Shown one piece after another: positions 9,199 to 19,505 of a stretch of 64,000 nt of DNA. Under the pieces are notes generated by a model that did not search any database, was not told the origin of the DNA, and worked only from the letters and a program-made list of their open reading frames with translations. Both the position numbers and the translations under genes were made by a program. How positions within the stretch are numbered: the stretch's first letter is position 1; each line of letters opens with the position of its first letter. Origin of the DNA: Marinobacter fuscus (lineage in GTDB: Bacteria > Pseudomonadota > Gammaproteobacteria > Pseudomonadales > Oleiphilaceae); assembly GCF_003007675.1 (NCBI RefSeq), contig NZ_PXNP01000097.1, positions 155,534 to 219,533 of the forward strand. The letters are read 5' to 3'.

Positions 9199-9851
9199 CA
9201 GGCTTCCTCCCCGATACCCAGATCGGAAAGCTTGAGCTCAAGAATACCGTTACGACCCTGTTGGCTGAGTTCCCGGGCAGCAAGATAGGCATCTTTGGCG
9301 GCGTCCCGATCACCCTGCTCCAACAGAATATCACCCCTCAGTTCGGCGAAAATCGAAGCGAAGGCATCAGGGTTTACAGCGCCGTCCAGCGTACTCAGCG
9401 CGGCATCATGGTCACCGGCAGCAAACTGGGCCCGGGCCAGCCGATTACGAATCACCAGTTCCAGCGCCGGATGCTCTGCGGCTTTGTCCAACGCCCACTG
9501 CAGAGACTCGATGGCCGAACCCGGCTCTTTGTTTTCGATCATTTGCTGGCGGGCCAGAACCAGGTTGCCGTATATAGCGTAGGCACTGTCGCTGTGCTCG
9601 GTGCGGAGGGTTTCCGCCACAAATCCGAGAGTCTCATTCGCAGACTCGTCGCCGGAAGAGAAGGCATTCAGCAAGTTTGCAAACTGGTTAGCGGCTTCGG
9701 CCCTCTGCTGGGCCTGGTGGTTCTGCCAGGCCTGCCAGCCGAACACGATGGCCAGTGCGGCACCAATGCCGATAAGAAGTGAACTTCCGTTGTTTTTCCA
9801 CCAGTCTTTGATTGCCTGAACCTGTTCTTCTTCGGTGCGCAACTCGGCCAT
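9198..9851 (-). CDS. yfgM: YfgM-like ancillary SecYEG / periplasmic chaperone-network protein
   Basis: This 217-residue protein has a short cytosolic N-terminus (EEEQVQAIKDWWKNNGSSLL), one membrane helix at about 22-40 and a periplasmic helical tetratricopeptide-like region. That layout and the bamB-yfgM-hisS position match YfgM. In E. coli YfgM associates with the SecYEG translocon and PpiD. The neighbours (bamB, and secDF elsewhere in the window) agree with an envelope-biogenesis role. Confidence 0.9.
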   Translation of the reverse strand: MAELRTEEEQVQAIKDWWKNNGSSLLIGIGAALAIVFGWQAWQNHQAQQRAEAANQFANLLNAFSSGDESANETLGFVAETLRTEHSDSAYAIYGNLVLARQQMIENKEPGSAIESLQWALDKAAEHPALELVIRNRLARAQFAAGDHDAALSTLDGAVNPDAFASIFAELRGDILLEQGDRDAAKDAYLAARELSQQGRNGILELKLSDLGIGEEA

Positions 9852-9897
9852 GAAAACTCCTGTTATTCGGTAAACTGCCTGTTATTAATAGATGTGA

Positions 9898-11172
9898 TTA
9901 CAGCAATTCGGCCAGGGTCCCGGCCAGATCCTGCTGGGAAACTTCCTGCTGTGGATCGTCACTACGCAGAGGCTTCAGCCCCGCCGTGCCCTGTGCCACT
10001 TCGTTTTCCCCGAGGATAACGGCATAGCTGGCGCCGCTGCGATCGGCCTTTTTCATCTGACTCTTGAAACTGCCGCCACCACAGTGGCTGACAACCGTGC
10101 GCCCCGGGAGCTGATCCCGAAGTGATTCGGCAAGGGCCATCGCTGGTGCTACGGCAGTGTCGCCCATGGCCGTTACATAAACGTCTGCCCTGTTGTGAAC
10201 ATGCCCGGGTACCAGACCCAGGGTTTCCAGAAGCAGGATCAGGCGTTCCAGCCCCATGGCAAAGCCAACAGCAACCGTGGGTTTTCCGCCCAACTGTTCG
10301 ACCAGCCCATCGTAACGACCGCCGGCACAGATAGTCCCCTGCGCGCCCAGGCTGTCTGTAATCCACTCGAACACGGTTTTACCGTAGTAATCCAGCCCTC
10401 GAACAAGCGCCGGATTGACGGTGTAGGCAATGCCTGCCGCATCCAGCATGGCTCTGAGCTGGTCAAAGTGGTCACGGGATTCGTCATCCAGGTAATCGCC
10501 CAGGCCCGGTGCACCCTCAAGTATCTTGCGAGTGCCCGGATCCTTGCTATCGAGAATCCGGAGCGGGTTAGTTTCGAGACGACGCTTGCTGTCTTCATCC
10601 AGCTCGTCTTTAAACAGGGACAGATACTCGACCAGCGCTGCCCGATAGACTTTCCGGGACTCGCTGGTGCCTATGGAGTTGATCTCCAGGCGTGCATGGC
10701 CATAAAGGCCCAGCGCCTTCCACAATCGGGCAGTCAGAACCAGCAACTCGGCGTCGACATCAGGGCCTGCCATGCCAAAGCATTCGACCCCAATCTGATG
10801 AAACTGACGATAACGGCCTTTTTGCGGGCGTTCGTGACGAAACATTGGCCCCATGTACCAGAGCCGGCGGGTCTGGTTAAAAAGAAGCCCGTGCTCTTCG
10901 GCGGCGCGGACACAGCCAGCGGTACCCTCGGGGCGAAGGGTCAGACTATCGCCGTTCCGGTCGTCGAAGGTATACATTTCTTTCTCTACAATGTCGGTAA
11001 CTTCGCCGATCGATCGCTTGAACAGTTCGGTCTGCTCCACCACCGGCATACGGATTTCCTGATATCCGTACTGCCCCAGTACCTCCCGGACACTGCGCTC
11101 AACATACTGCCATACCGGCGTCTGCTCCGGCAGAATGTCGTTCATTCCGCGAATTGCCTGAATCTTTGCCAA
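9898..11172 (-). CDS. hisS: Histidyl-tRNA synthetase
   Basis: This 424-residue class II synthetase begins with [14 protein letters not shown]. It shows motif 2 in the [20 protein letters not shown] region, the [16 protein letters not shown] loop, the histidine-specific [15 protein letters not shown] segment and motif 3 (GFAMGLERL). A C-terminal anticodon-binding domain follows. It charges tRNA-His in the cytosol. It is a single gene in the der-to-ndk block, between ispG and yfgM. Confidence 0.97.
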   Translation of the reverse strand: MAKIQAIRGMNDILPEQTPVWQYVERSVREVLGQYGYQEIRMPVVEQTELFKRSIGEVTDIVEKEMYTFDDRNGDSLTLRPEGTAGCVRAAEEHGLLFNQTRRLWYMGPMFRHERPQKGRYRQFHQIGVECFGMAGPDVDAELLVLTARLWKALGLYGHARLEINSIGTSESRKVYRAALVEYLSLFKDELDEDSKRRLETNPLRILDSKDPGTRKILEGAPGLGDYLDDESRDHFDQLRAMLDAAGIAYTVNPALVRGLDYYGKTVFEWITDSLGAQGTICAGGRYDGLVEQLGGKPTVAVGFAMGLERLILLLETLGLVPGHVHNRADVYVTAMGDTAVAPAMALAESLRDQLPGRTVVSHCGGGSFKSQMKKADRSGASYAVILGENEVAQGTAGLKPLRSDDPQQEVSQQDLAGTLAELL

Positions 11173-11215
11173 AATACAATCCTGATGTTTATCTGAATTC
11201 GTTGCTGCCTGCCGT

Positions 11216-12334
11216 TCAGTCCGAAGACTTCACAATCACGGCTTCTTCCTGTTCCTTGCGGCGGGCCACCTCGTCACGAATGAGGCGTTCGAGATCATCC
11301 ACCAGATTGGCGTTGTCCAGTTTCTGGTTGGGCTTGCCCCCCATGTAGAACAGGTGCTTGGGAGAGCCCCCGGTCAACCCGATATCGGCTTCCCGGGCTT
11401 CGCCGGGGCCATTGACGATGCAGCCAATAATGGCAACATCCATGGCGGTATTAACATCCTCAAGGCGGGACTCCAGATCATTCATGGTCTGGATGACATC
11501 AAAGTTCTGGCGAGAGCAACTGGGGCAGGCGATAAAGTTAATACCCCGACTGCGCAACTTCAGGCTTTTGAGAATATCGTACCCGACTTTGATTTCCTGC
11601 ACCGGGTCTGCCGCCAGAGACACCCGAATGGTATCTCCGATGCCGTCCATCAACAGCATACCCAGGCCAATAGAAGACTTGACTGTGCCCGAACGGAATC
11701 CGCCCGCTTCGGTGATCCCCAGATGTAAAGGTTGATCAATCTGGCTGGCTATCTGACGATACGCCGCCACCGTCATGAACACGTCGGAGGCCTTGAGGCT
11801 TACTTTGAAGTTCTGAAAATCGTGTTTGTCGAGAATATCGATGTGGCGCATGGCAGATTCCACCAGCGCTTCCGGTGTCGGTTCGCCGTACTTGCGCTGA
11901 AGCGCCTTTTCCAGAGAACCGGCATTGACACCGATACGAATGGGAATATCACGATCCCGGGCTGCGCTGATGACTGCATTGACACGGTCGTCCCGGCCAA
12001 TGTTGCCCGGGTTGATTCTGAGACAGTCCACTCCAAGTTCGGCAACTCGAAGGGCGATCTTGTAATCGAAATGGATATCGGCCACCAATGGCAGCGACAC
12101 TTGCTGGCGTATCCGGCCAAAAGCCTCCGCCGCTTCCATCGACGGTACCGATACCCGGACAATATCCGCACCGGCTTCCTGAATTGCCTTGATCTGGGCA
12201 ACGGTTGCATCTATGTCGCAGGTGTTGGTGTTGGTCATGCTTTGAACGGCGATAGGCGCATCACCACCCACGGCTACATCACCCACCATAATCTTGCGGG
12301 ATTGACGTCTTTTGATCGGGGACTCTTGCTTCAT
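11216..12334 (-). CDS. ispG: 4-hydroxy-3-methylbut-2-enyl diphosphate synthase (IspG/GcpE)
   Basis: Counted from the ATG at 12334 it has 372 residues, the E. coli length; a TTG at 12343 is the longer alternative. The N-terminal TIM-barrel segment includes [17 protein letters not shown]. The C-terminal iron-sulfur part has [10 protein letters not shown] and, further on, [10 protein letters not shown], which together give the three cluster-ligating cysteines. It performs the penultimate step of the MEP isoprenoid pathway, converting MEcPP to HMBPP. Confidence 0.97.
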   Translation of the reverse strand: MKQESPIKRRQSRKIMVGDVAVGGDAPIAVQSMTNTNTCDIDATVAQIKAIQEAGADIVRVSVPSMEAAEAFGRIRQQVSLPLVADIHFDYKIALRVAELGVDCLRINPGNIGRDDRVNAVISAARDRDIPIRIGVNAGSLEKALQRKYGEPTPEALVESAMRHIDILDKHDFQNFKVSLKASDVFMTVAAYRQIASQIDQPLHLGITEAGGFRSGTVKSSIGLGMLLMDGIGDTIRVSLAADPVQEIKVGYDILKSLKLRSRGINFIACPSCSRQNFDVIQTMNDLESRLEDVNTAMDVAIIGCIVNGPGEAREADIGLTGGSPKHLFYMGGKPNQKLDNANLVDDLERLIRDEVARRKEQEEAVIVKSSD

Positions 12335-12370
12335 GAAACTCAACCAACACTCTGTTCGGGATAATGTGGA

Positions 12371-13417
12371 TCAGGGCTCAAGGGTAAACTCGGAGCGATT
12401 ATTAACCGTGCGAAAACTGGCAAGATCCAGACGCTCGCCCTGAAACTCGAGACTTTGTACAGCGCTCATTGCGCCAATAACCACACGAAGGGGTGGCTGC
12501 CCCGAAACATCCAGGGTATCGCCGCGGCGGCGCAAGGCACTGGCAAGGCGATTGCCCTCTCCGTCGGAAACCTGCACCCAGCAGTCATCGGCAAAAGCCA
12601 TTTCAAGCCGCACTCCGGGCGCCACAGCCTCCGTGACGGTGGTCGCAGCTGGCTGCATTGCCGTAACCTCAGGCTCTGAAACCTCGACAACAGGCTGTGC
12701 ACCGGCAGCGTCAGCAACGTTCTCCGGCGCGTCTTCGGCCACTCGATTCGATTCCTGCACGCCGGACGCATTGTCTGCTTCGACATCTGCCGTTTCAACA
12801 GGGGCGCCCGGCTGCTCTGCTTGTGCATCTGGCGCCGGATCAGGGCGCTCCGCATCGGGTTCAACGTCTTCGATAGACTCAGGGATATTGTCTTCGGCTG
12901 CCGCAGGCCTGTCGGCTCCAATTGAGTCACGGGCATCTGGATCTGGTGTGTCTTCGACGGATTCCGGAGCGTCCTTGCCGGTCAGCATCGATAAGTCTTT
13001 GTCTGCCGCATAGTTGAAGATCAAGCCGCCTGCTACCAGCAACAACAACATTACCATCACAAACTTGGCGATTTGGCGCTTGCGCTTCTTCTTGCGGGCT
13101 ATATCGACCAGCGGGTTGGCTTTTTGCTGCTGTTCACGCTCCTGGCGCAGCGGTTCAAGCTCGGCGTCCAGAGCGCTTATGACAGCATCCGGATCCAGGC
13201 CCACTTGCCGGGCGTAGGCCCGAACATACCCTTTAAGAAACAACTCGGTGTCGATCTTGCTGTATTGCCCAGCCTCGATCGACTGGATGATTGAAGGCCG
13301 AAGGTGCTGCTGGTCCGCAATGGCTCCGACGCTCAGGCCCAGCGACTCCCGCGCACGCCGGAGCTGCTGGCCAACCGAACTTTCTGCTACTGGCTTTGCC
13401 TTTTCCTCACCGCTCAT
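12371..13417 (-). CDS. rodZ: Cytoskeleton/cell-shape protein RodZ
   Basis: This protein of about 348 residues has an N-terminal helix-turn-helix domain (VGQQLRRARESLGLS, then IADQQHLRPSIIQSIEAG) and a transmembrane helix near residues 110-132. A long acidic, Pro/Asp/Glu-rich periplasmic linker leads to a C-terminal DUF4115 domain (CWVQVSDGEGNRL, PLRVVIGA). RodZ links MreB to the cell-wall elongation machinery. The ATG at 13417 lies inside the end of pilF (11-bp overlap), so the two are translationally coupled. Confidence 0.94.
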   Translation of the reverse strand: MSGEEKAKPVAESSVGQQLRRARESLGLSVGAIADQQHLRPSIIQSIEAGQYSKIDTELFLKGYVRAYARQVGLDPDAVISALDAELEPLRQEREQQQKANPLVDIARKKKRKRQIAKFVMVMLLLLVAGGLIFNYAADKDLSMLTGKDAPESVEDTPDPDARDSIGADRPAAAEDNIPESIEDVEPDAERPDPAPDAQAEQPGAPVETADVEADNASGVQESNRVAEDAPENVADAAGAQPVVEVSEPEVTAMQPAATTVTEAVAPGVRLEMAFADDCWVQVSDGEGNRLASALRRRGDTLDVSGQPPLRVVIGAMSAVQSLEFQGERLDLASFRTVNNRSEFTLEP

Positions 13418-14210
13418 TGTCAATCAGTACCTTATACTGTTGATATTCGACCGAATCAGGATATTCGTTCCGCAGCATAAGCGCCAGACTGGCCTCCTGG
13501 TCGCGATCACTGAAATGCCTAGCAATTCGAATGCCGGTATACAGACTCTCGGGGGAGTGCGTCAAGCGGGTGTTGCGTGAAATCAAGGTCTGCAAGCGGC
13601 TGTAGTAACGGGAAGCATCTGTATAATCGCCCTGCTCTACCAGAATACGCGACAGCGACAGGAGCGTCCGGGCCTCCCCGCGGGTGAGTTCTACGGCACG
13701 ACGATAGGCAGCCTCTGCGCCGGATACATCTCCCAGGCGCTCATTGGTCAGGCCGAGACTATAGAATACGCCGCCCCGATCCTTGTATGCGGTGTCTTTG
13801 GATGCCACCTCAAACTGTGTTCTGGCCTCTTCAAACCGGCCTTTACTGAACAGAAACGCACCATAGTAGACCCGGCCACGGGTGTAGCTACTATTTGCCG
13901 ACAACGCAGAGCGAAAGCTTTTTTCCGCCAGATCTTCTTCGCTCTCGGCACTGTAGATCAGGCCCTGAGCAGCCAGCGCCGGAGCATAACGGCTCTCAAT
14001 TTCAAGGGCCCGCTCAAGGTGGGTGCGGGCGCGGTCGAGATTGCCCTGCCCGATGTACGCGGTGGCCAGCTGGACGTAGTTTTCCAGCGCCTTCTGACGA
14101 TCTGCTTCGCGGCTGAAACGGCTATCGGTGGTTGTAACGCAGCCGGACATCAAAAGAACAAGCCCCATTATCAGGGCCATTGTTCTGCTCTCGGATACCT
14201 TCTTTACCAT
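13407..14210 (-). CDS. pilF: Type IV pilus biogenesis lipoprotein PilF/PilW
   Basis: This is a protein of about 267 residues starting MVKKVSES (AAGG nine bases upstream); longer in-frame starts at 14273 would overlap rlmN. It has a lipoprotein signal with lipobox LMSGC and about six tetratricopeptide repeats (for example AQGLIYSAESEEDLAEKSFR and YTRGRVYYGAFLFSKGRFEE). PilF is the outer-membrane pilotin that localises and assembles the PilQ secretin. Its place between rlmN and rodZ is the Pseudomonas order. Confidence 0.93.
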   Translation of the reverse strand: MVKKVSESRTMALIMGLVLLMSGCVTTTDSRFSREADRQKALENYVQLATAYIGQGNLDRARTHLERALEIESRYAPALAAQGLIYSAESEEDLAEKSFRSALSANSSYTRGRVYYGAFLFSKGRFEEARTQFEVASKDTAYKDRGGVFYSLGLTNERLGDVSGAEAAYRRAVELTRGEARTLLSLSRILVEQGDYTDASRYYSRLQTLISRNTRLTHSPESLYTGIRIARHFSDRDQEASLALMLRNEYPDSVEYQQYKVLIDNER

Positions 14211-14247
14211 CACTGGATACCTTCTCCTGCCCGGCATCACGTTTGGC

Positions 14248-15357
14248 TCAGGGGTTAACTTGCTGCACCGCAATATAGCGCTGGCTGCGGCGGGTTCTGT
14301 CCTCTACCCGGCCAACCAGTTGCCCGCAAGCTGCATCGATGTCGTCCCCGCGCGTGGTCCGGATGGTTGTAACGTAGCCCGCCTCGTTCAATACCGTCTG
14401 GAACCGCCGTGTGGCGTTCATGCTCGGGCGACTGAAGTCGCTTTCCGGGAACGGGTTAAACGGTATCAGGTTGATCTTGCAAGGCAAGCCTTTAAGGATG
14501 ACTGCGAGTTCCCGGGCATGCTCCGGCTGATCGTTCACACCCTGAATAACGGTATATTCGATTGTTGCCTTTCGCTTGTCCGGTAAACGGGCAAGGTAAC
14601 GCCGGGTTGCGGCGAGCAATTCGGAAATCGGATACTTCTTGTTCAGGGGAACAAGTTTATTCCGCAGCTCATCATTGGGGGCATGCAGCGAGATAGCCAG
14701 TGAAACATCGGTAACCTCACCCAGGCGATCAAGCGCCGGCACCACTCCCGAGGTACTGAGCGTCACCCGGCGCTTGGAAATGCCATAGGCCAGATCTTCC
14801 ATCATGAGATTCATGGCATCGACCACGTTCTCGAAGTTCAGCAGCGGCTCTCCCATGCCCATCATCACCACATTGGTAATGGGCCGGTCGGTCGGGTCGA
14901 ACGGCATGAATGCCCGGCGGGCAACCCATACCTGACCAATAATCTCGGCCGCCGTCAGGTTGCGATTGAAACCACGCTTACCGGTGGAGCAGAAGGTGCA
15001 GTCAAGACTGCAGCCAATCTGGGACGATACGCACAGCGTGCCTCGCTCGCCATCGGGTATCAGTACGGTTTCAACGCTGTTGCCGTTATCCATGCGCATC
15101 ACCCACTTTCGGGTGCCGTCGCGGGATGTTTCGTCGTAAACCACTTCCGGGCCCCGCACTTCGGCCACTTCCTTGAGTTTGTCCCTGAGCACCTTGCTCA
15201 TATTGGTCATTTGATCGAAGTCATCCACTCCGCGCTGGTGCATCCACTGGAGAATCTGCTGGGCACGGAATTTCTTCTCACCCAGAGTTTCAAAAAATGC
15301 CTCCAGTTTTGCCTTGGGCATTCCCAGAAGATTGACTTTGTCGGAAGGGGCAGACAT
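14248..15357 (-). CDS. rlmN: Dual-specificity rRNA/tRNA methyltransferase RlmN
   Basis: From the ATG at 15357 (GAGG seven bases upstream) it has 369 residues; a further 13 residues are possible upstream. It is a radical-SAM enzyme with the CxxxCxxC cluster motif in [19 protein letters not shown], the GMGEPLLN motif and a C-terminal [12 protein letters not shown] carrying the methyl-carrier cysteine. It methylates A2503 of 23S rRNA and A37 of some tRNAs. Confidence 0.96.
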   Translation of the reverse strand: MSAPSDKVNLLGMPKAKLEAFFETLGEKKFRAQQILQWMHQRGVDDFDQMTNMSKVLRDKLKEVAEVRGPEVVYDETSRDGTRKWVMRMDNGNSVETVLIPDGERGTLCVSSQIGCSLDCTFCSTGKRGFNRNLTAAEIIGQVWVARRAFMPFDPTDRPITNVVMMGMGEPLLNFENVVDAMNLMMEDLAYGISKRRVTLSTSGVVPALDRLGEVTDVSLAISLHAPNDELRNKLVPLNKKYPISELLAATRRYLARLPDKRKATIEYTVIQGVNDQPEHARELAVILKGLPCKINLIPFNPFPESDFSRPSMNATRRFQTVLNEAGYVTTIRTTRGDDIDAACGQLVGRVEDRTRRSQRYIAVQQVNP

Positions 15358-15419
15358 TACATAACCTCGATCAGATACCCAATTCAGGGGCAGCAAATGC
15401 TACCCCTGAAACAACAACA

Positions 15420-15848
15420 TCAGCCGCGCGGGCAGATTTCGTTGTCGTTGAAGAAATACGCCACTTCACGCTCTGCAGATGCAGCTGAGTCAGAACCGTG
15501 AACAGCGTTGGCGTCGATAGAAGACGCGAAATCAGCGCGAATGGTGCCGGCTTCGGCTTCTTTCGGGTTGGTGGCACCCATCAGGTCGCGGTTCTTCAGA
15601 ATCGCGCCTTCACCTTCCAGAACCTGAACAACCACCGGGCCGGAGGTCATGAAGGCTACCAGATCGTTGAAGAACGGGCGCTCTTTGTGCTCGGCATAGA
15701 AGCCTTCAGCCTGCTCCTGGGTCAGGTGCATCATCTTGGCAGCAACGATTTTCAGATCCGCTTTTTCAAAACGGCTGTAGATTTCACCGATAACATTTTT
15801 TGCTACCGCGTCTGGCTTGATAATAGAGAGCGTGCGCTCGTTTGCCAT
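15420..15848 (-). CDS. ndk: Nucleoside diphosphate kinase
   Basis: This 142-residue protein is the full family length. It starts [15 protein letters not shown] and contains the active-site histidine in the NAVHGSDS motif near the C-terminus. It transfers the gamma phosphate between nucleoside di- and triphosphates. In related Pseudomonas genomes ndk follows fdx/iscX at the end of the isc cluster; here it follows the cysteine desulfurase directly, 68 bases away. Confidence 0.97.
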   Translation of the reverse strand: MANERTLSIIKPDAVAKNVIGEIYSRFEKADLKIVAAKMMHLTQEQAEGFYAEHKERPFFNDLVAFMTSGPVVVQVLEGEGAILKNRDLMGATNPKEAEAGTIRADFASSIDANAVHGSDSAASAEREVAYFFNDNEICPRG

Positions 15849-15916
15849 GATCTTTCTCCAATCAGGTTAGGGTTAAAATTCAGCGGGCCGATTATACGCA
15901 GTCGAGGTGCAACTGC

Positions 15917-17065
15917 CTACCGTACCGCGCGAAGTCGCTCCACAACTTCCTTGATTTGCTCGCAAGCGAAGGCGATTTCCTGCTCATCGGTGAAGCGGCC
16001 GAAGGAAAACCGCAATGCCCGATGCGCTCTCTCGTCGCTGGCTCCGATGCCACGGAGCACATAAGACGGCTCCATGGTGGCCGAGGCGCAGGCAGAACCG
16101 GAAGATACCGCCAGATTACGCAACCCGAGCATCAGAGACTCGGCGTCGACGCCGTCAAACGAAAGATTGACAATGCCCGGCACGCGATCCGTCTCGCAAC
16201 CGTTAAACTGCACGCCATCCAGCCCGGACAACCCTTCCAGAAATGCGAACCGCAACTGCTCCAAGCGCTCCATTTCCTGGCCCAGCCCTGCGGCAGCCAA
16301 CTCAAACGCCTTGCCCATACCCACCAATTGATGCGTTGCCAGGGTACCGGAGCGCATACCACGTTCGTGACCACCGCCATGCATCTGGGCCACAACTTGA
16401 ACGTCCGGGGCGCGGCGGACGTACAGCGCACCCACGCCTTTCGGGCCATAGACCTTGTGCCCGGACAACGAGAGCAGATCCACATTCAATTCAGCCACGT
16501 TGATTGGGAGCTTGCCCGCCGCCTGTGCCGCATCCACATGAAACAGCACGCCCCGCTCCCGAAGCCGCTGACCAATGGTGGCAATATCGGTCACCGTGCC
16601 CAGCTCGTTGTTCACCATCATCAGGCTAACCAGAACGGTGTTATCTTGCAGCGCATCACAGACCGCGCCCGGCGCAATCCGACCATCGGTTTCCGGCGTT
16701 AGCCAGGTAACAGGCACGCCCATCTGCTCCAACCACTTACAGGTATCCACCACCGCCTTATGCTCAATAATCGAGGTAACAATGTGCGGGCTGTCGTGCA
16801 GCTCAACCACACCCTTGATGGCGAGGTTGTCAGATTCAGTGGCGCCGGATGTCCAGACGATTTCCCGAGGGTCTGCATGGATCAGCTCAGCCACCTGACG
16901 GCGGGCGTTTTCTACCACTGCTTCGGCCTGCCAGCCGTAACCATGGGAGCGGGACGCTGGATTACCAAAGTTGCCATCCAGAGTCAGGCACTTGATCATT
17001 TCTTCATAAACAGCAGGATCAACGGGCGTCGTGGCCGCGTAATCCAGATATACGGGCTTTTTCAT
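15917..17065 (-). CDS. iscS: IscS-type cysteine desulfurase
   Basis: This 382-residue PLP enzyme has the pyridoxal lysine in [13 protein letters not shown] and the persulfide cysteine in [19 protein letters not shown]. It takes sulfur from cysteine for iron-sulfur clusters and tRNA thiolation. It is somewhat shorter than E. coli IscS (404), mainly at the C-terminus, where the IscU contact lies. It follows iscR by 21 bases. The usual downstream partners iscU, iscA, hscB, hscA and fdx are absent from this locus: the next gene is ndk. Confidence 0.93.
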   Translation of the reverse strand: MKKPVYLDYAATTPVDPAVYEEMIKCLTLDGNFGNPASRSHGYGWQAEAVVENARRQVAELIHADPREIVWTSGATESDNLAIKGVVELHDSPHIVTSIIEHKAVVDTCKWLEQMGVPVTWLTPETDGRIAPGAVCDALQDNTVLVSLMMVNNELGTVTDIATIGQRLRERGVLFHVDAAQAAGKLPINVAELNVDLLSLSGHKVYGPKGVGALYVRRAPDVQVVAQMHGGGHERGMRSGTLATHQLVGMGKAFELAAAGLGQEMERLEQLRFAFLEGLSGLDGVQFNGCETDRVPGIVNLSFDGVDAESLMLGLRNLAVSSGSACASATMEPSYVLRGIGASDERAHRALRFSFGRFTDEQEIAFACEQIKEVVERLRAVR

Positions 17066-17086
17066 AATAGGCTAAGAAATGTTATT

Positions 17087-17584
17087 TCAGGCCGGAGCCT
17101 GGTCGGTGAGACGTTGGGTGTTGACCGCATCCGGGCCATCGCCGGACTGCTTTCGGTTCTGGCGATCGGCCACCTGGCGAATTTCACGCTTGCGCATCAA
17201 ATCGCCCAGGCTGATTTCGCTCAGAAACTGATGGATCTGGTCACTCAGGTCAGACCATAGGTGATGAGTCAGGCATTTCTCGCCATTCTGACAATCGCCT
17301 TTGTTGCCACACCGGGTGGTATCCAGCGATTCGCTGACTGCATCCACAACCTGGGCAACATAGATGTCATCGGCAGAGCGACTCAGACGATAGCCACCAC
17401 CGGGGCCGCGAACGCTACCCACCAGTTTATGGCGGCGCAGACGGGAGAAGAGCTGTTCCAGATAGGAAAGGGAAATCTCTTGCCGGGTCGAGATATCCGC
17501 CAGACTCACCGGCCCCTGCCCTGCATGCAGCGCCAGATCCAACATTGCCGTTACGGCATAGCGGCCTTTTGTGGTCAGCTTCAT
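17087..17584 (-). CDS. iscR: Iron-sulfur cluster regulator IscR
   Basis: This 165-residue Rrf2-family regulator has a winged helix ([20 protein letters not shown], then [14 protein letters not shown] and [11 protein letters not shown]). The cluster-ligand set Cys-x5-Cys-x5-Cys-x2-His ([20 protein letters not shown]) is intact. It represses its own operon when it holds a [2Fe-2S] cluster. A type 1 IscR-like site lies immediately upstream at 17636-17661, consistent with autoregulation. Confidence 0.96.
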   Translation of the reverse strand: MKLTTKGRYAVTAMLDLALHAGQGPVSLADISTRQEISLSYLEQLFSRLRRHKLVGSVRGPGGGYRLSRSADDIYVAQVVDAVSESLDTTRCGNKGDCQNGEKCLTHHLWSDLSDQIHQFLSEISLGDLMRKREIRQVADRQNRKQSGDGPDAVNTQRLTDQAPA

Positions 17585-17628
17585 AGTCTCAACCCCAATG
17601 CGAGAACGAATCTCGATTTACAGCGGCG

Positions 17629-17661
17629 AGTATGAATTGACCGAGTAAAACAGTCAAGTAT
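17629..17661 (-). promoter_or_regulatory. iscR promoter with type 1 IscR-like box
   Basis: On the minus strand ATACTTGACTGTTTTACTCG begins at 17661 and continues GTCAAT to 17636. It resembles pseudomonad type 1 IscR sites (ATA-TTGACt...TTTACTCGG). TTGACT serves as the -35, and 17 bases later CATACT (17634-17629) is a fair -10. The box therefore covers the promoter and would block it when IscR is loaded. Confidence 0.6.
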
Positions 17662-18450
17662 TCAGCCTTGACCTCGCTCATCCTGCACATCGGATTCTTC
17701 CTGCACACAGTCGAAATCGCTCTCGTCGATGGGTGGCAGATCTTTGTTCTGGTACTCGCTATTGACCTTGCGCAAAGCCTTGCACATAACCTCGATGCGG
17801 TCGTCGACGGCATGCATATGATCCAGCAAAGCACGCATGGATCTGGCCACAGGGTCGGGCATTTCTTCGGTCACACCATAGGCATCAAAGCCCATCCGCT
17901 CCTCCATTTGCTTGCGCCGAAGATCGTCTTCACCCTGCCGTTTAACGATGACCCGGCCAGGAATACCCACCACGGTGGCGCCTGCAGGTACAGCCTTGGT
18001 AACAACTGAGTTAGAGCCCACCTTGGCACCCTCACCCACCTCGAAGGGTCCGAGAATCTTCGCGCCCGCACCCACAACAACGCCATTGCCAATTGTCGGA
18101 TGGCGCTTTCCCTTGTTCCAGCTGGTACCGCCCAGCGTAACACCCTGATAGAGGGTGACATCATCGCCAATAATGGCGGTTTCACCAATCACCACACCCA
18201 TGCCGTGATCTATGAAAAACCGACGCCCAATGCTGGCACCCGGATGTATCTCAATGCCGGTAAACCAACGCGCCAGCGTAGAAATGGTTCTTGCCAGCCA
18301 TTTCAGCCCCTGCCCCCACAGCCAGTGCGATAGCCGATGCAGTAGCAGGGCGTGCAGCCCCGGGTAATTGGTTAATACTTCAAAGGTGTTTCTGGCAGCA
18401 GGGTCCCGGTGAAAAACACTACCAACGTCTTCCCGAATTCGCTCGAACAT
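17662..18450 (-). CDS. cysE: Serine O-acetyltransferase
   Basis: This 262-residue protein has the hexapeptide-repeat left-handed beta helix of Cys[21 protein letters not shown] (active-site His pair region), then [40 protein letters not shown] and [20 protein letters not shown]. It makes O-acetylserine for cysteine synthesis, which fits its position between trmJ and iscR-iscS, a route that feeds sulfur into cluster assembly. Confidence 0.96.
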   Translation of the reverse strand: MFERIREDVGSVFHRDPAARNTFEVLTNYPGLHALLLHRLSHWLWGQGLKWLARTISTLARWFTGIEIHPGASIGRRFFIDHGMGVVIGETAIIGDDVTLYQGVTLGGTSWNKGKRHPTIGNGVVVGAGAKILGPFEVGEGAKVGSNSVVTKAVPAGATVVGIPGRVIVKRQGEDDLRRKQMEERMGFDAYGVTEEMPDPVARSMRALLDHMHAVDDRIEVMCKALRKVNSEYQNKDLPPIDESDFDCVQEESDVQDERGQG

Positions 18451-18454
18451 ACCG

Positions 18455-19309
18455 TTAATCCTGCTCTTTGTTTGTGGCTACTGTCGCTTTTTCTTCTGTA
18501 CCGCTTTTGGCCTGGCCAGCGCTCTTTTGCACCGCACTCAGCACGCCCCGCAAAATGTTGACCTCCATCTGATCCAGCCGGGCCCGCTGAAACAGCCTGC
18601 GCAGACGGGTCATCAACTGCCTTGGCTTGTCTGTACGATGAAAATCAATCTCCACCAGAACCTGCTCCAGATGCGCAAAAAAGCCCTCTACATCGCTGAC
18701 CGGTGCAGGCGGCACATCCCAGCCGCGGTCGCCCGGCGCCGCCATGGTTTCAAGGTAGGGGTTGCCTTCACTGTCTTCAAGCCCGCGCAGATAGTTCATC
18801 CGCAACTCGTAGCACACCACCTGCACTGCCATCGCCAGATTGAGTGAGCTGTAATCCGGGTTGGAAGGAATATGGATGTGGTGGTGGCAACGTTGCAACT
18901 CCTCATTGGAGAGGCCGTGATTCTCCCGGCCAAACACCAGCGCCACCTGCCCCTGGGCCGTGTACTGGCAGGCTTTTGAAGCAGCCTGAGGCGGAGCCAT
19001 AACCGGCCAGGGAACTTTCCGGCCCCGGGCACTGGTGCCCATCACCAGCACACAATCGGCCAGCGCTTCATCGAGAGAAGATACCACCTGCGCCCGATCC
19101 AGCACATCCGACGCCCCGGACGAACGCGCATAGGAGGCCTCATCCGGAAACGACACCGGATTCACCAGCCAGAGGTTGCCCAACCCCATATTCTTCATGG
19201 CCCGAGCCACCGCACCAATATTGCCGGAGTGAGAGGTTTCAACGAGAACGATCCGGATCTGGTCGTTAAAGGTATCGGTACCCTCTAGAGGCAACGCGGG
19301 CTTGTGCAT
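18455..19309 (-). CDS. trmJ: tRNA (cytidine/uridine-2'-O-)-methyltransferase TrmJ
   Basis: This 284-residue SPOUT methyltransferase starts near [20 protein letters not shown]. It has the knot motifs [14 protein letters not shown] and [20 protein letters not shown]. It methylates the ribose of position 32 in tRNAs. It is four bases upstream of cysE and divergent from suhB, as in related gammaproteobacteria. Confidence 0.95.
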   Translation of the reverse strand: MHKPALPLEGTDTFNDQIRIVLVETSHSGNIGAVARAMKNMGLGNLWLVNPVSFPDEASYARSSGASDVLDRAQVVSSLDEALADCVLVMGTSARGRKVPWPVMAPPQAASKACQYTAQGQVALVFGRENHGLSNEELQRCHHHIHIPSNPDYSSLNLAMAVQVVCYELRMNYLRGLEDSEGNPYLETMAAPGDRGWDVPPAPVSDVEGFFAHLEQVLVEIDFHRTDKPRQLMTRLRRLFQRARLDQMEVNILRGVLSAVQKSAGQAKSGTEEKATVATNKEQD

Positions 19310-19505
19310 GGCATGAACCTGTTGATCGATGCAAAATTGAAAAGTCGGCCATGATAACAGAAATGTGGAATTTTCCGCGCTCGGGAAATGCCGAAATCCG
19401 GCAATTTGCAGCTGTCCTGCGTTAATATCCGTGCTTTTGCGGAGTCAAAAAACAGACAATAGCTGCCAGTTTTGCTATCCTTACCGGCCTTCACACACCC
19501 GGATA

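Noticed and set aside
10195..11196. 333-codon plus-strand open frame
   Set aside because: Antisense to hisS, which shows all class II synthetase motifs.
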